This document shows positions 10,446 through 21,780 of a DNA stretch of 64,000 nucleotides, piece after piece (position 1 is the stretch's first letter; each line of letters begins with the position of its first letter). The notes under the pieces are model-generated. The model was not told the DNA's origin. It worked only from the letters and a program-made list of their open reading frames with translations, and made no database searches. Made by a program: the position numbers and the translations under genes. Origin of the DNA: Heterocephalus glaber (taxonomy: Eukaryota; Chordata; Mammalia; Rodentia; Bathyergidae); contig NW_004624779.1 of the NCBI RefSeq assembly GCF_000247695.1, positions 322,791 through 386,790 on the forward strand, read 5' to 3'.

Positions 10446-11808
10446 TAAATTACATATTATAGATACAAATTCTTTGACCTATATTCAAAATAAAATCCTT
10501 CCATTTTGACAATTATTGGAAATCTTGAATGGATTTGCTCACATAAATTCCTCTCTAGCCCGTGGGCATGGTTTATTATTCATAAACATTTGCATCAAGA
10601 ATTTGAAGGGAAAGTTTAATTTATTGAGTTTATTCAAATTAAGTGTAAGGAATTCCACCACTACTAGTTTTCCTCCTTTCCCCTCCGTCTCCCATTATTC
10701 TATATTTGTGTGATGGGAACACTTTTTTATTCACTAAGAGCATTTTTTTTTTCTGAAGCTATCTGGATTATAATCACCTTCTTGAAGGATGAATGAATTA
10801 GCCTGAAGTCCCACCTTTTGTCTCCCACCAAAGCTCATGCCTTTTTATAATTCACCTCCCTCTGCCTTCCTCCATCCAGTTCTTTTTCATTGGGTAAGAT
10901 CTGTATCCAAATTATCCCCAGTCTTCAATATTATATTTCCATTGACCTCCAATCCAACCAGAGGCTTAAAGATCAAATTTCTATTGGCTGACCTTTTTCC
11001 TGGACAGATGTACTATAATAACAATATATACATTGAAATACTGTTTTCTGTTAAAGACTTCATTTTCTAGCACAAAATTATTTTAATTCATTCATTTTAA
11101 GCCAAATGGACTTAATACCAGTGTAAACCTAGAGAGTAGACATTAATTACTCTTCCAAGGAAAAATGTTAAAGGAGTATTCTCTTGAAAATTTTCCATTC
11201 ACAGATTGCTGCTTACTTTCACTGGATAAAAGGATAGTAACTCACCCCAAATAAAATACACCCAGTTTAGTGGTAAGTCTTAACACTCATTGGAAATGGG
11301 AAATAAAGATAAAATGAATAGTTTCCCCAATCATTTCTTTCATCCATATCTTGTCAGATCTCTCTTTTATTGTATATAGTACATGTTTTCACAGCATTTT
11401 TACAAAATTTCATAACTTCCCTATTAACTTGGTTTAGAGACAAAGGAAAATGGATGAAAAAAGTACTAAGTTGTGTTATGTACATGTAGTGACTCCACAT
11501 ATTCATTATGTATTGCAAAAATGTACTAATAACAAGTAGAAATTGGGAAAAAACTTTGCAATTGGGAGAAAACAATTTGCAATGTACCTCTTGCCTAGCT
11601 GTGATGGAGCATGGACTGTCTGACCCACCTCATTCAACTGCTGGCTGCGGCTGTGGTGTGGATCAGGCAGGAGAATGAGAGAGCCGAGGCTGTGTATTAT
11701 CAGTGTTACTGAGCAGTTTTGTGTCACATTGGGGTGACATCTGTTTCTGCTAAGTTTGGGGTGGTGGGTGATCTCTACAAGTGATGCGAATGTTTCTATC
11801 AGCCAAGA
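10446..11808. other. AT-rich unassigned sequence
   Basis: No gene recognised. Open frames of 60-77 codons (10516-11070, 11354-11727) have no family resemblance. 11570-11760 is more GC-rich (GGCTGCGGCTGTGGTGTGGA) but not identifiable. Confidence 0.4.
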
Positions 11809-11809
11809 T

Positions 11810-12262
11810 ACATTAGTCCTCCTTCTGACAATTTCATTCTCTGTGGTTTCAGTTGCCTATAGTCAACCCCAGTCTAAGAACATTAAATGGGAAATTATTG
11901 AAATAAGCAATTCAGATGCTTCAAATTGTGAGATGTTCTGAGTGGCATGATCAACTACCTCACCATCCTGCCCATCCCTTGCCTGTCACTTAGTAGCCAT
12001 CTTGGTTAGCAAACTAACTGTCATGGTAGTGCAATTCTATGGTCAAATAACCTCATTTTCCTTAATAATGGCTAAAAAGTGTAGGAATAGGGATGCAAAG
12101 GAGGCACTGTGGCAAAAAGCAGAATAGATTAACTCTGGTACTGTGTGCAATGCTGTGAGGCATATAAAAATTTATAAACCACATATATAGTGTTTGGTAC
12201 TCTCCATATTTTTAGGTATTCATGGGGGGACTTGAAATATTTATGTAACTCTACTGATAGGG
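11810..12262 (+). mobile_element. Tigger (TcMar) DNA transposon, internally deleted
   Basis: The left part reads TTAGTCCTCCTTCTGACAAT, CTGTGGTTTCAGTTGCCTAT, AGTCAACCCCAGTCTAAGAA, CATTAAATGGGAAATT, AATAAGCAATTCA and GTCACTTAGTAGCCATCTTG, then CCTTAATAATGGCTAAAAAG. This is the 5' region of Tigger elements up to the transposase start (ATG at 12068, conceptual MAKKCRNRDAK, resembling the basic MAPKRK start of the family). Soon after, the sequence jumps to the Tigger right end (ATATATAGTGTTTGGTACTC, TTTTTAGGTATTCATGGGGG, GACTTGAAATATTTATG). Nearly all of the transposase is missing, so this is a nonautonomous or internally deleted copy. Confidence 0.82.
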
Positions 12263-12657
12263 ATGGAGGATTGCAAAACATTGCTAAATAGTCTCCCATT
12301 AATGCAGCAACTCTATCTGTATTTGGTCTGGTCTGGATTCTACCCCACAGCCTCTTCTCAGGATTTGACATCCTGGAAGCCATTTAGCTCCTTCTTCTCT
12401 ACTAAACCAGTGTCCCTTTGTGAACCTTCACTGAAACTGTAAATCTAATTGAGAAGGATGCTTTTATTTGCCTCTCCGGGGAAGAAGGAGAACCTGAGAC
12501 AACCTGGAGGTTCCTTTATATTCTTCCTAAGCAAACCTCCTTACCAGCATTTTTTAAGCCCTGCTTCCACACACTACTTGAAAGATTCCTGTCTTTAGAT
12601 GTCACTAGAACTGAAGAGAGCTCTAGTCTCTGCATAAAAGATCTCCCCCTTCTCCTC
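12263..12657. other. Unassigned sequence
   Basis: No repeat or gene recognised. 12480-12560 includes a GC-richer patch. An 84-codon minus frame (12383-12129) overlaps the Tigger end and is not a gene. Confidence 0.4.
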
Positions 12658-13080
12658 CGTATTAGTCAGCTTTCCCATTACTGGGAATGAATACTCAACA
12701 TCCAAAACTTAAAATAGGAGAAGTTTAATTCTGCTCATGTTTTAAAGGGATCCAGTCCATGGTTAGGTGACTGCAAGGGAGAAACATGGCAGAAAGGCAC
12801 AGAAGCACAAAGCTGCTTAGATCATGGTGTTGGGGAAGCAGAGCAGGAGAACAGTGCTGGTGCTAAAGAGGTGGGAGTGAGGGGCCAGAGAGAGAGCCTA
12901 AGTTTATGCCTCTGTGACCCACCTTGGTACACTCAGAAGTGTTTTCCACCAATTGTCTTGATGGCTTCCTGGCAATCAAATTGATGCAATTAAATTTAAC
13001 TGTCATACCCTCAATGACAGATTGAGTTTAGACAATGACCACACCCTTGAGACAGAGGTTATCAGAATGTTCTTCCAGAA
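12658..13080 (-). mobile_element. MaLR-type LTR (rodent), solitary
   Basis: Starts ATTAGTCAGCTTTCCCATTA, then GAATACTCAACATCCAAAAC, GGAGAAGTTTAATTCTGCTC, GGATCCAGTCCATGGTTAGG and CATGGCAGAAAGGC. It ends with a CCACACCCTTGAGACAGAGG region. The order and phrases parallel the LTR at 1482-1930, so both belong to the same broad family in the same orientation. No flanking internal region. Confidence 0.7.
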
Positions 13081-13109
13081 ATACTCAGCTCAAGAGCATC
13101 AGAAAACTG

Positions 13110-13215
13110 GTGGGTTCTGAGGCTCAGTAGCTTACGTGACAGCTCAAAATAAGAGGCCAAGTTCCCCAGTGCCTGTTTCCAAAAGCTCCATGCTATGCAT
13201 TAAGCATATTGCATC
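13110..13215 (+). mobile_element. MIR/L2-type relic
   Basis: GAGGCTCAGTAGCTTACGTG, then GAGGCCAAGTTCCCCAGTGC and AAAAGCTCCATGCTATGC follow the order of the MIR 3' half (gain of CAGAG..TTAA..CTTGC.., then the 'gtctgactcc' part). Short and diverged. Confidence 0.45.
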
Positions 13216-13612
13216 ACCACCACATGCACAAACGCACTTGACTTCTTGGCAAGCATCCCTCCTTATCTTCTCCTGTGTAGAGATAAAGACCAGTTAGGAA
13301 ACTGCATTCTTCTCTCCTTATTCACCTCTCTTCTTATTCTGAAAATGGTGCATGGCACATAAGACTAGTCCACAGCAATAGTCTCTCAAGCAACTCTGCA
13401 GAAAGGTGCTGGCCCCAGTAGTTTGTGTGACTAATTCTAAAAGATCTGACCAAGTCCCACATTTCCAACACCAAAGAATGTTTCTATAATCCATTCAATT
13501 ACCTCTTTTTAAAAAAGCTCCCAAGTAGCAGGAATATAGGAGACACAGGAACAAATCTAATTAGCTTATCTAGGTCACTAACTTCTGGGCAGTTTGTATT
13601 GTGTACTACCAC
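13216..13612. other. Unassigned sequence
   Basis: No gene or repeat recognised with confidence. Confidence 0.4.
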
Positions 13613-13613
13613 T

Positions 13614-13985
13614 TGTCTTACTTTCTTAAGTATGCTATAACAGCATTTGTTATACTTGCTCTCTTATGAGCAACAGAAATTTATTTCTCACACAGTTCTG
13701 GAAATTGCAAAATCCAAGATGGAGGCTCTGTGAAATTTGGAGCCTGGTAAGGGTCCTCTTCCTAACTCATATGGTGCAGACCTTTCGCTGTGTCCTCACA
13801 TGGTGGGAAGGGTGTGAGCTCTTCAGGGTCTCCTTCATGTGGATAGTGATGCCAAGTATGAGGGCTTAACCTCCACAATCCAGTTGGCTTTAAAGTCCCC
13901 CTTCCCTAATGCCATCACAAAAAGGATAAAGTTTTAACTGATAAATTTTAGGGAAATACAAACATTCCATCATTGCGACATTAAT
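13614..13985 (-). mobile_element. MaLR LTR (MST/MLT1-like)
   Basis: Shows GCAACAGAAATTTATTTCTC, ACACAGTTCTGGAAATTGCA, AAATCCAAGATGGAGGCTC, CTTTCGCTGTGTCCTCACAT, GGTGGGAAGGGTGTGAGCTC and ATGCCATCACAAA, in the order of an inverted MaLR LTR. It parallels the copy at 6316-6676. The right edge is decayed. Confidence 0.8.
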
Positions 13986-14185
13986 TGAAATAAATTCCAG
14001 AATGAAAAGAACACATTTTAAGACTTTCTCAAGTATTTGTACCTACAGAAAACATGCTTGCAATATTTAATGTAAAACAAGAAATGCTGCCTTGATAATA
14101 TCAATGAATTCCAGTATTTTGATGCTCTCAATTTATTTTTTGTTTCCCCATCAAATCACATTATTTTCTTATTATTTTGTTAATA
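13986..14185. other. Unassigned AT-rich sequence
   Basis: Nothing recognised. Confidence 0.4.
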
Positions 14186-14290
14186 GTGAAATGGGAGTAA
14201 TAATCATCCCACAATGGTGTGGTGTATTAATTTGTTAATTCTGTTAAGCCATTGGAAGAATGAAAGCACTAACTGTTATTGTTGTTTGGA
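14186..14290 (-). mobile_element. MIR SINE fragment
   Basis: ATGGGAGTAATAATCATCCC, then GTTAATTCTGTTAAGCCATT and GAAAGCACTAACTG, follow the antisense MIR order (...gggaataataatacct...gttaa...aaagcactta...). Moderately convincing. Confidence 0.5.
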
Positions 14291-15480
14291 GAATGAATAT
14301 GTCTCCCGCAAAGCAGAGAAAGAGCTACAGAGATACAGTAAATTCAACCTGATGCTGCTGTTAGTTTAAATGCCTTAGCTAAATGGTACGAACTGAGATC
14401 ATTAACTTTGCTTTTGTAGCAATTTTCTTAATGTTACTTGGCAACTTCACTTTGAAAATACCCATTTCCCATTCCTGTAGCCTAAGGAGCATCATTAGTA
14501 GTAAAATTACATGTTTGATTGCACAGCCAAAAAAGAGTTAATATTAGTCCTGTGGATCTATCACTGGCTGCTCCAAGTCTGCTCAGAGAGCACACATCTA
14601 ATACATCGCACCGAGACTCGGTGTAAGAGCACCATTCAAAGCAGAAAAATGTATCTGCCTTTACTTCAGGTATTAAAGACAGTACTTCCATATGTGGTAT
14701 GCTATAAAACATGAAATTAGTACACATACAGTATTATGTAATGAATAAAAAATCAACAAAAAATTTTGTGTAAAACAGTATTTCAAACATGAAAAATGTA
14801 CTAAATATTTTCATTCCTTGAGAAATGTATGAGTATTTCCTAGTATAACTTGGGAATATCATGCCTTTAACTGATTCAAATTCCTCCAGTGATATGAAGA
14901 TTCCTTTGTAGTAATTGCTTCCCCTCAAATCTATGCAATGTAACAACCACAGAAACTCAAAAGTAATCAAAGCAATTACAATAAAACCAAATATTTTTCT
15001 TTCCAAGTTTTAGTATTTTTTCAATTGCTTGTAATTAACACGTGTAATGCAGTTTTGAGCAATAAATGATTAGTGCTGAGAAAAGATATTTAATTTAATT
15101 AATATTTATAAAGTAGCTATATACAAATAAACAATATGAGACACTATTAATTTGTTTTAATTATTAGAATTACACTTTAAGTATCCTCATCTTTATTTTA
15201 GGAATGATATACCTTTATTTTTTGGTACACAGTACCTTTCAATTTGTCTTATTAAAAGAATTCATCTATATTAAGAGAAAACAGAAAAACACTTCAGTAT
15301 TACTTATAAATTAAATTTCTTCTTTCATGGCTTAATGACCTATGGTTTTCTGTCTAATCCTGAGTGTCTCACTGCTCTCCTTTTTGATGAGTATTCTTTA
15401 CATATGGATATTCTTCAAGATGTGTGTCTCATTCACTCTTCGCTTATGCACATGGTCAGCTTCCATATCCTGTTTATATT
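14291..15480. other. AT-rich sequence; short CpG-containing palindrome
   Basis: No gene recognised. A 15-bp inverted repeat CACCGAGACTCGGTG lies at 14609-14623. The rest is AT-rich with several 60-90-codon frames that resemble nothing known. Confidence 0.4.
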
Positions 15481-15640
15481 GCTGGCACTGAGCCAATACT
15501 CATCTATTCATCCATCCACTCATCCATACCTACATCTACACGTTCATGCATACAACATGTACTGAGTGCTGCTCTTCTCTAGACAAGTCATCATGGAGAT
15601 TCAAAGATGAATAAGACACAGTCCTTGCATCAATGGGTAA
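15481..15640 (+). repeat. Fragment resembling the opening of the purine-rich ancient repeat
   Basis: CATCTATTCATCCATCCACT, ACAACATGTACTGAGTGCTG, CAAGTCATCATGGAGATTCA and AGACACAGTCCTTGCATCAA match in style and order the openings at 6020 and 35485. The first part is also a CATC-type low-complexity run. Confidence 0.45.
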
Positions 15641-15654
15641 ATGAATGTTGGATA

Positions 15655-15780
15655 TTTCTTTAAAAAAATTTTAATATTAATACATTTTGCAGTATGTAAT
15701 GATTACATTCATTGTGGGGAGTTGGTACAGGTACATAACACATTTTTCTCCCTTATCTTTCTCCTGGTTTATTTTGCCAG
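15655..15780 (-). mobile_element. L1 3' UTR fragment
   Basis: TGCAGTATGTAATGATTACA, TTCATTGTGGGGAGTTGGTA and CAGGTACATAACACATTTTT match the L1 3' UTR piece at 683-778 and, reversed, the end of the L1 near 34430-34480. The T-rich left edge gives minus orientation. Confidence 0.7.
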
Positions 15781-16317
15781 CATCAGATTCATTTATTTGT
15801 CTTATAAATCCTTATAAAGTTAATTATCATGTAGACAGATTGACAACACAACCTGGGAAAGAGGCCAAAAATATATAAAGCACAAAAGACAATGAAGTCA
15901 AGGAAGATTTTTAGAAATATTGTCCATGATGGACGTTTCTATTTGGATAGGTTGGTGTCCCCTCAAGCTTAATACGTCTAAAATTAAGATTTTCTAAAAA
16001 ACCCAAACAGGATCTCCTGTCAGCATTTTCTATTTCTGTTCGCAATTATTTCATGTTTATGATCTCTCAGGTTTAATGTACTGGCCTTACCCTTCATGTT
16101 GCCATCCAATCAAACTCTCTTGTGTTTTGAATCAATTCTGTTATTTCATATCAAGGCTACTAGGCTTGAAAAATGTCTCTGTTGATAGAATACATGCTTT
16201 CCAAATTTTATCTGAATAAGTCAGGGTAGGAAAATATAAATTAAATATACCCAGTATCTATGAGCAAAGTTTACCTTCTCCTGCCTTTACCTCCTCAGAG
16301 TCCCCTCCTTCAGAAAT
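15781..16317. other. Unassigned sequence
   Basis: No feature recognised. Confidence 0.4.
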
Positions 16318-16585
16318 AATAATACTTTAACATTTGTAACATCTATTGATTGGTTTCTGCTTGTTAAGTACTGTACAATGGTCTTTTCAATATTCATACA
16401 AAAATAAAAAATTATCACACATATACATAGCCTAGCAGCACAGATGCCATTTTTATTAGTCCTTTAGGGCTGAGAAAGAGAGTGACTGATTAAAGTTAAA
16501 CAGCAAAGCAGTGGACAGTGGAGTTGAATCCAAACTTACACCCAGAAAATCAGACCCCAGAACAATGTCCTTCATTTATCTTCTC
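16318..16585 (+). mobile_element. MIR SINE
   Basis: AATAATACTTTAACATTTGT, then TGTTAAGTACTGTACAATGG and GGGCTGAGAAAGAGAGTGAC. It continues TTAAAGTTAAACAGCAAAGC, GTGGAGTTGAATCCAAACTT and CCAGAAAATCAGACCCCAGA. The order is that of sense MIR (core, the 'cagagaggttaagtaactt' part, then 'gatttgaaccca'). Confidence 0.7.
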
Positions 16586-18930
16586 TAAAGCCCTTATAGG
16601 AAGACATTGTTTTAGGACTTCCTTCTTGAAGTTATACCCACAATCACAAACAATATGCTTCCATATTTAAACTCAACTTTAGACAATGCCTATTGGATCC
16701 CCATTGGGAAAGACAAGCATGCAGTTCATTTTCTTAAACTTAATTCTACCATTTCTCCCTTCATATACATAGCTATATTTAGGGGTTTTGTAGTTCACTT
16801 ATTCATTTTATTTTACTCCAACAATAACATTATGCCAAGTATTGTAGGCCTAGCTTTTTAATTTTGAAAAATTAATATTACTATGCCTGCAAATTTATAA
16901 TTGAGCTGTTATTTTAATGGCTATTTAAAACTCAACACTACATTGTAGTATGCCTATATTTAACCAGTCCCTTGTTGATGAATGTTTAGACTACTTCTAA
17001 TATTCTATTACATAAAATAAAGCTCAAACACTGAAGGGCTCTACTTCAGATTTGGAAATACTTTACTTTGAGGTACCAACATTCAAAATGGAAGACTCAG
17101 TTCTTTCAGGAATTTGTTCAATTTATTTAAAAAAGAGCCCAGGTCCTCTATGAGGAAAGAATAAGTCCAGATTGAAAATAAGTAATTTAAGGACTGTTAA
17201 CTAGCTTTAGGAAACAAAATACTTTAATTTTAGCTTCATTCATTACAACAAACAATTTTGATCCAGATAAAAACTTAAAACTAAAAAAAATTTCAGACAA
17301 AAGAGATTTAAGCATACTGTTTTCACTATAAAAGTAAGCACTTAATAACTGTATCAGTGGAGTAAAATTAAAAGATTGATAGAATAATTTGTATACAAGT
17401 ATTTTTTATGAAAACTTTCAAAATTAAAGAAAATAAATATGAGAAGATTTTTATTAAGAGAATCATTAAGTCTCTCCCCTAATAAAAACTGAATACAAGA
17501 GTGTTACCATGTTGTATGCTTCCAGGAGGGCACCATGCACAAAATAATACACAACTCAGTTGCAAAACGTAGAGATAATATGTAAAATATTAATTCCTAA
17601 AATTATAATTAAAAGATAATTTACAAAGAAACAGAAAATAATTTTTCACACATTCTAATGAAAGAATAAATTTTAAGTGTTAACATAAAGAATAAGTTTG
17701 TGAGATAATGCATACATTAATTAGGCATCTCAAAATATACTTAGGTTTTAAAACAATATGTTGTATATGATGAATATATACAAAATTTTTGGTAATAAAA
17801 AAATAAAAATTTTTTTAAAAGTAGATTTTTCAAGGATTTATACAGCTGATACCTTTCTGTCTAGTTCACCATGCAATATTTCTATATTCTGTTTGAATAT
17901 CTGGCATGTAATATATGCTTAGAAAAATGTAAGAAAAGTAAGAAATATGGGATAAACTAAATAGTAGTTACCCATGACAATAGGGATAGAAGTGATATTT
18001 ATCACTTATTTATTTGGTACAGTATTTCCTAAAACAACATATATTCCTCATATTATCAGGGAGAAAAGAAATTTTTTTGACATGGTAGTTACCCCCCAAA
18101 ATAACCATTCACTAAGAAAGAAAATTTAACAAAGAATCCATCTTAATGATTTTATTTGAAAAATCAAATGCAGCCTCACCTGTATTGTTATCAGCTTCTA
18201 TGTTTGTTTAAAGTAGAAATTTCTGGGTCAGATTGGGACCACAGCATAATGTACATTCTAATCCCATTTTCGACTTTTCTTTTGATTTCCCTGATGGTTC
18301 TTGTCCACATTAAAGCTAGAGAATCATTGAATTAAAAACATTATCAGAATTCAGTGGAATCCAAAAAGCAGGAAAAGTGGCTTTTCAGAGAAATTTCTTG
18401 AAAGCCTGCTTAGTAGGCTGGTAAATTGGTGTAACATGAGTGAGTATCTGAGTATAAGAAGCATAATGCAGTCCTAAATAGTAAGCTGAAAGAAATCCTC
18501 AGCAATAAGCAGCATTAAGTTTATAGATAAAATCATTTTAGATAATCTATATGGCCTGAAATTCATTTTTTAAATGCAGTGAAAAAGTGGTTCTAGCAGT
18601 AGTGGCTCTGCCTAACATGGGAACCAGTGCATAAGAACACTATATAAAATATTTCTAAATAAGCCATCTCTAATGTTCACCAACATCATGCAATTTATGT
18701 ATGCCAAATGAAGAATTCGAATATCTTTCCATTCCTTTTTCCCAAATCAACTATATCCTATTATACTCAGAGATGTTCATCTTGGCTGATGCTAATATAC
18801 AAGGGATGATTAAAATAGAGTGAATATTTAAATTAAAACATTTGTTATAATAAAAGATACATTACTATTAATACACCTCAAAATTCTCCTTGTCACTTTG
18901 TATACTCTTATCCTATCCTATTATCCTTGT
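16586..18930. other. AT-rich sequence without gene
   Basis: About 2.3 kb of very AT-rich DNA with many TAAA/AATA runs. No exon, RNA gene or confident repeat. Around 17860-17935 a faint trace of an L2/MIR end (ATATCTGGCATGTAATATAT) is present, too weak to call. Confidence 0.45.
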
Positions 18931-18934
18931 TGCT

Positions 18935-19260
18935 TTCTGAAACAATTCTGCAAGTTGTGTTTTTTTGAGTTTTTTGAAGCGTGTCGGCTAGTGCCGTGCA
19001 AGGGAAAGCCGGTTTCCAAAGCATTAAGGTGTATCGTCATCCACCTCCCTCACCAGATCTGGCACTGTCAATGTCTGGCTCTTCCTCAAAGTCCAAATGA
19101 CCATGGAATGTAAACATTTTGAACCAATTCAGGACTTTGAGGAACAGCACAACTAAAGATCCTCATGAAAAAGAACTTCCAGCCCTGCTTCAGAAAGTGC
19201 AAAGAATGATGGGCTAAGTTTATTCAAAGCAAAGGCAAACATTTTTCAGGGGGATTAATG
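18935..19260 (+). pseudogene. Mariner-type DNA transposon, transposase C-terminal remnant
   Basis: A decayed mariner transposase. Three stretches read in order on +, each in a different frame. HPPPSPDLA (19038-19064) is the conserved block before the last catalytic Asp of mariner transposases. KHFEPIQDFEEQ (19112-19147) corresponds to the KxFExIxDIxxx block. CFRKCKE-stop-WAKFIQSKGKHF (about 19189-19245) corresponds to the terminal CFxKWKxRWxKCIxSxGxYF block. The stops and two frameshifts show it is dead. Upstream sequence from 18935 is too eroded for assignment, and terminal inverted repeats were not found. Mariner transposases are DDD cut-and-paste enzymes acting in the nucleus. The protein fold is inferred from family motifs. 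Confidence 0.72.
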
Positions 19261-19364
19261 GCCATGTGTCTTTAATTTTAATAATTAAAAAAATTAACGG
19301 GCACAATATTATTTGACCACACCTCATATGTAAATTACAAGTTGTGACCCTGTCTTTAAATATT

Positions 19365-21780
19365 GATTAACCATTTCCTATGTGCAGACATATTTCTAAA
19401 AGTTAGATATGAAATGCTGAGCAAGGCAACTTTCTTCCTGTTCTCAAGACAGTTGTCCTAATAGTTGAAAACAAACAAAAAGCAAGCAAAAATATAAAAA
19501 AGATAATTGTAGATAATTACAGCAATAAAAAACATTATGCAGGACAATATGATTAATTGTGGAGTACTAAAATGCAGCTTCCTTAGGCTAGAGCAGTATC
19601 TGTAAGGAGGTGATATTCTGGACAAATAATGAGCAACCAAATAGGCTCTGCAGGAAAAAGCACTTGAAGAAGATTAAATAACAAGTAAAGGGGCTCTAAA
19701 AATGAAGGAAATTGATATAATCAGGATTTATAAGCAAGATCAATGTGAAGGAGGAAATGAGGTGGAATACACCATGAGGGCAAAGTTAACAGAGACCATA
19801 ATGAGGAGTTTTCCTGGGGAAGCCACTGCGGGTATTGAAGCAGAGGAATAACACGATAATGTATTAAACAGATCTTTCTGATCTTTGAGTTGAAAATAGA
19901 CTGCAACATAACTAAAACTTGGAAGAGATCCTATTAAGAAGGCCATTTTTGTGTAGAAGTTACAAAATTAGATATTTTGAACTAGAGTGAAGCAAATGAT
20001 GAGAGCTGATCTCATAAATAATATGGACAGATCAACTGTAGGAAATATCTGAAAGGGAGGAATCAAGAATATATACCAGATGCTATGAACTAAACTATGC
20101 TTCCCTCATCATATGTTGAAGCCCTAATACTTAATGTGATGGCATTTGGGGACCGGTCCACTGGGAAGTAATGTAGTTTAGATACTGTCTTATGCATGAA
20201 ACTCTCGTGATCCAGTTGGTGCCATATAGAAGAGAAACCAGAAAGCTTGCTTGCTGTCTCTCTGTCTCTGTCTTTCTCTGTCATGTGAGAACACAGCAAG
20301 AAACATGGCCATTTCAAGGGAGGAAGAGAAAATCATCAGAACTCAATCATGCTGGCACACTCATGTTGGACCTTAGCATCCAGAACTGTGAGAAAATAAA
20401 TTTCTGTTGTTTAAGTCATATGACCTATGGCATTTTTTAATGGCAGCCTGAGCTGCTTAAGACATAAATTTTTAGTCTGAACAACTTGTTGTTGACTTTT
20501 AAAAAGTTACAGAAGACTTGGAAAAGAGTAAGTACACTAGAAAGGAAAATCAAAAGTTTGGTTAATATAAGATTCTGACTAATCTCAAAGTGGAGTTGTT
20601 AAATAGAGAGTTGGATTGTCTGGGGGGATATTTTTTGTTCTGTTTTATTTGGTCTAGGGTTTAGGAAGTTGTTCTGATTGAAGATAAACATTTTACAGCC
20701 ATCAGCATAAAGCTGACATTTAAAACCTGCAACAAGTTTAGATCAATAGAGACTAAAGAATAGATGGAAATGTCAGTGACTGTTTGGAGAAATTTGCTGT
20801 GATGAACACAGAATAATTGAGTGGAGGAGAAGTCAAGTAATAATGCTTTAAGATAGTTGATACTAGCAGTGCTATGTGTTGATGGCAATAATATACCACA
20901 GATTGAGAGGAGTGTCTGATGTAAGAGAAAAAAAAGTGGATATTTGAAAAAGTAAAGACACTGAGAAAGTGTAAAGAGCTGGGATTTTGAGAGCAGAGAT
21001 GAAGACAAGGACACATGAGAATACGTGGCTAGAGAGGAAGCCAGATTGGCAAGTTTGATAGACAAATATAAGGTTGTTTTATATGATTTCCTATTTTTCC
21101 CTCTGTGAATGGAGGGATAAAATTATTATCTGAAACTGGTGGAACAGTGAGCAGCATCGATGGATTGAAAGCTCTGATTAGATCTAAGACCCAAATGGGA
21201 AAATTATAATGGGTAAGCTGGAAAAATAGGCAGTATTGATCTGAGAGTGGAATACCTGAGATCATAATGACAGAGCTGGTGCTGTTACTCAGCTGAGAGT
21301 TACTTGATGACTGAGGTGATATGGACAAGTAGATGAGCTGAGGGTGTCAAAAGCTGAGAGAAGAAGGTGCGAGATGGATCCTCTGCTTGAATGTTATATC
21401 TTTAAAAATCAATGCTGGCATAGACGTGAAGAGGACAGCAAAGGAGAGGCAGTAAATTGAGAAATGAATGAGAGGTTAGTAGATTATATATAAAGAAGGG
21501 GAATAAGCCTGATGTTATGAGTTCTTAAGGGAGCAGAGTTTGGAAAGAGCAGGAGAAACGGATGGAAAGCAGCCAAGGATGTCACCTTCTGTAGGTCCTC
21601 ATGCACATGGCTGTCCCTCCAGAAGTGAGCTTCACATGCATAGATTCTCAAGGATCATCCAAGAGAGAGACCTGATAAAGCTATCACTTGGGAAGCTGGA
21701 GAGTGAATGGGAAAAGGAGGTATAGTTGTTCTGCATAAGAAGGATGAGTACAATTTTGAAAACTGTGAAATACAAAACTA
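19365..21780 (+). repeat. Purine-rich ancient interspersed repeat, block 2 (interrupted)
   Basis: Runs as A/G-rich text with landmarks that recur in blocks 1 and 3. Examples are GAAATGCTGAGCAAGGCAAC and CTGTTCTCAAGACAGTTG near the start, then GAAGCAGAGGAATAACACGA, GATCTTTCTGATCTTTGAG and GGAAGAGATCCTATTAAGAA (19840-19940). Later come CATCAGCATAAAGCTGACAT (20700), GTGGAGGAGAAGTCAAGTAA (20821) and ACAGAGCTGGTGCTG (21270). A MaLR LTR (20080-20462) splits it. The complementary strand is S/L/F/P-rich and gives long but meaningless minus frames (for example 134 codons at 21065-20661). Noncoding; family not named. Confidence 0.5.
20080..20462 (+). mobile_element. MaLR LTR (MLT1/MST-like), sense
   Basis: TGCTATGAACTAAACTATGC, CATATGTTGAAGCCCTAATA, GTGATGGCATTTGGGGACCG, CTGTCATGTGAGAACACAGC, CATCCAGAACTGTGAGAAAA, TAAATTTCTGTTGTTTAAGT and AATGGCAGCCTGAGCTGC. 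This is the full sense-orientation MaLR LTR, with an AATAAA polyadenylation signal at 20396-20401. It sits inside the purine-rich repeat, so it is younger than that repeat. Confidence 0.88.

Noticed and set aside
20661..21065. 134-codon open frame on -
   Set aside because: It lies opposite purine-rich repeat text, so the product is a meaningless S/L/F-rich string. No motif and no similar neighbouring frame.
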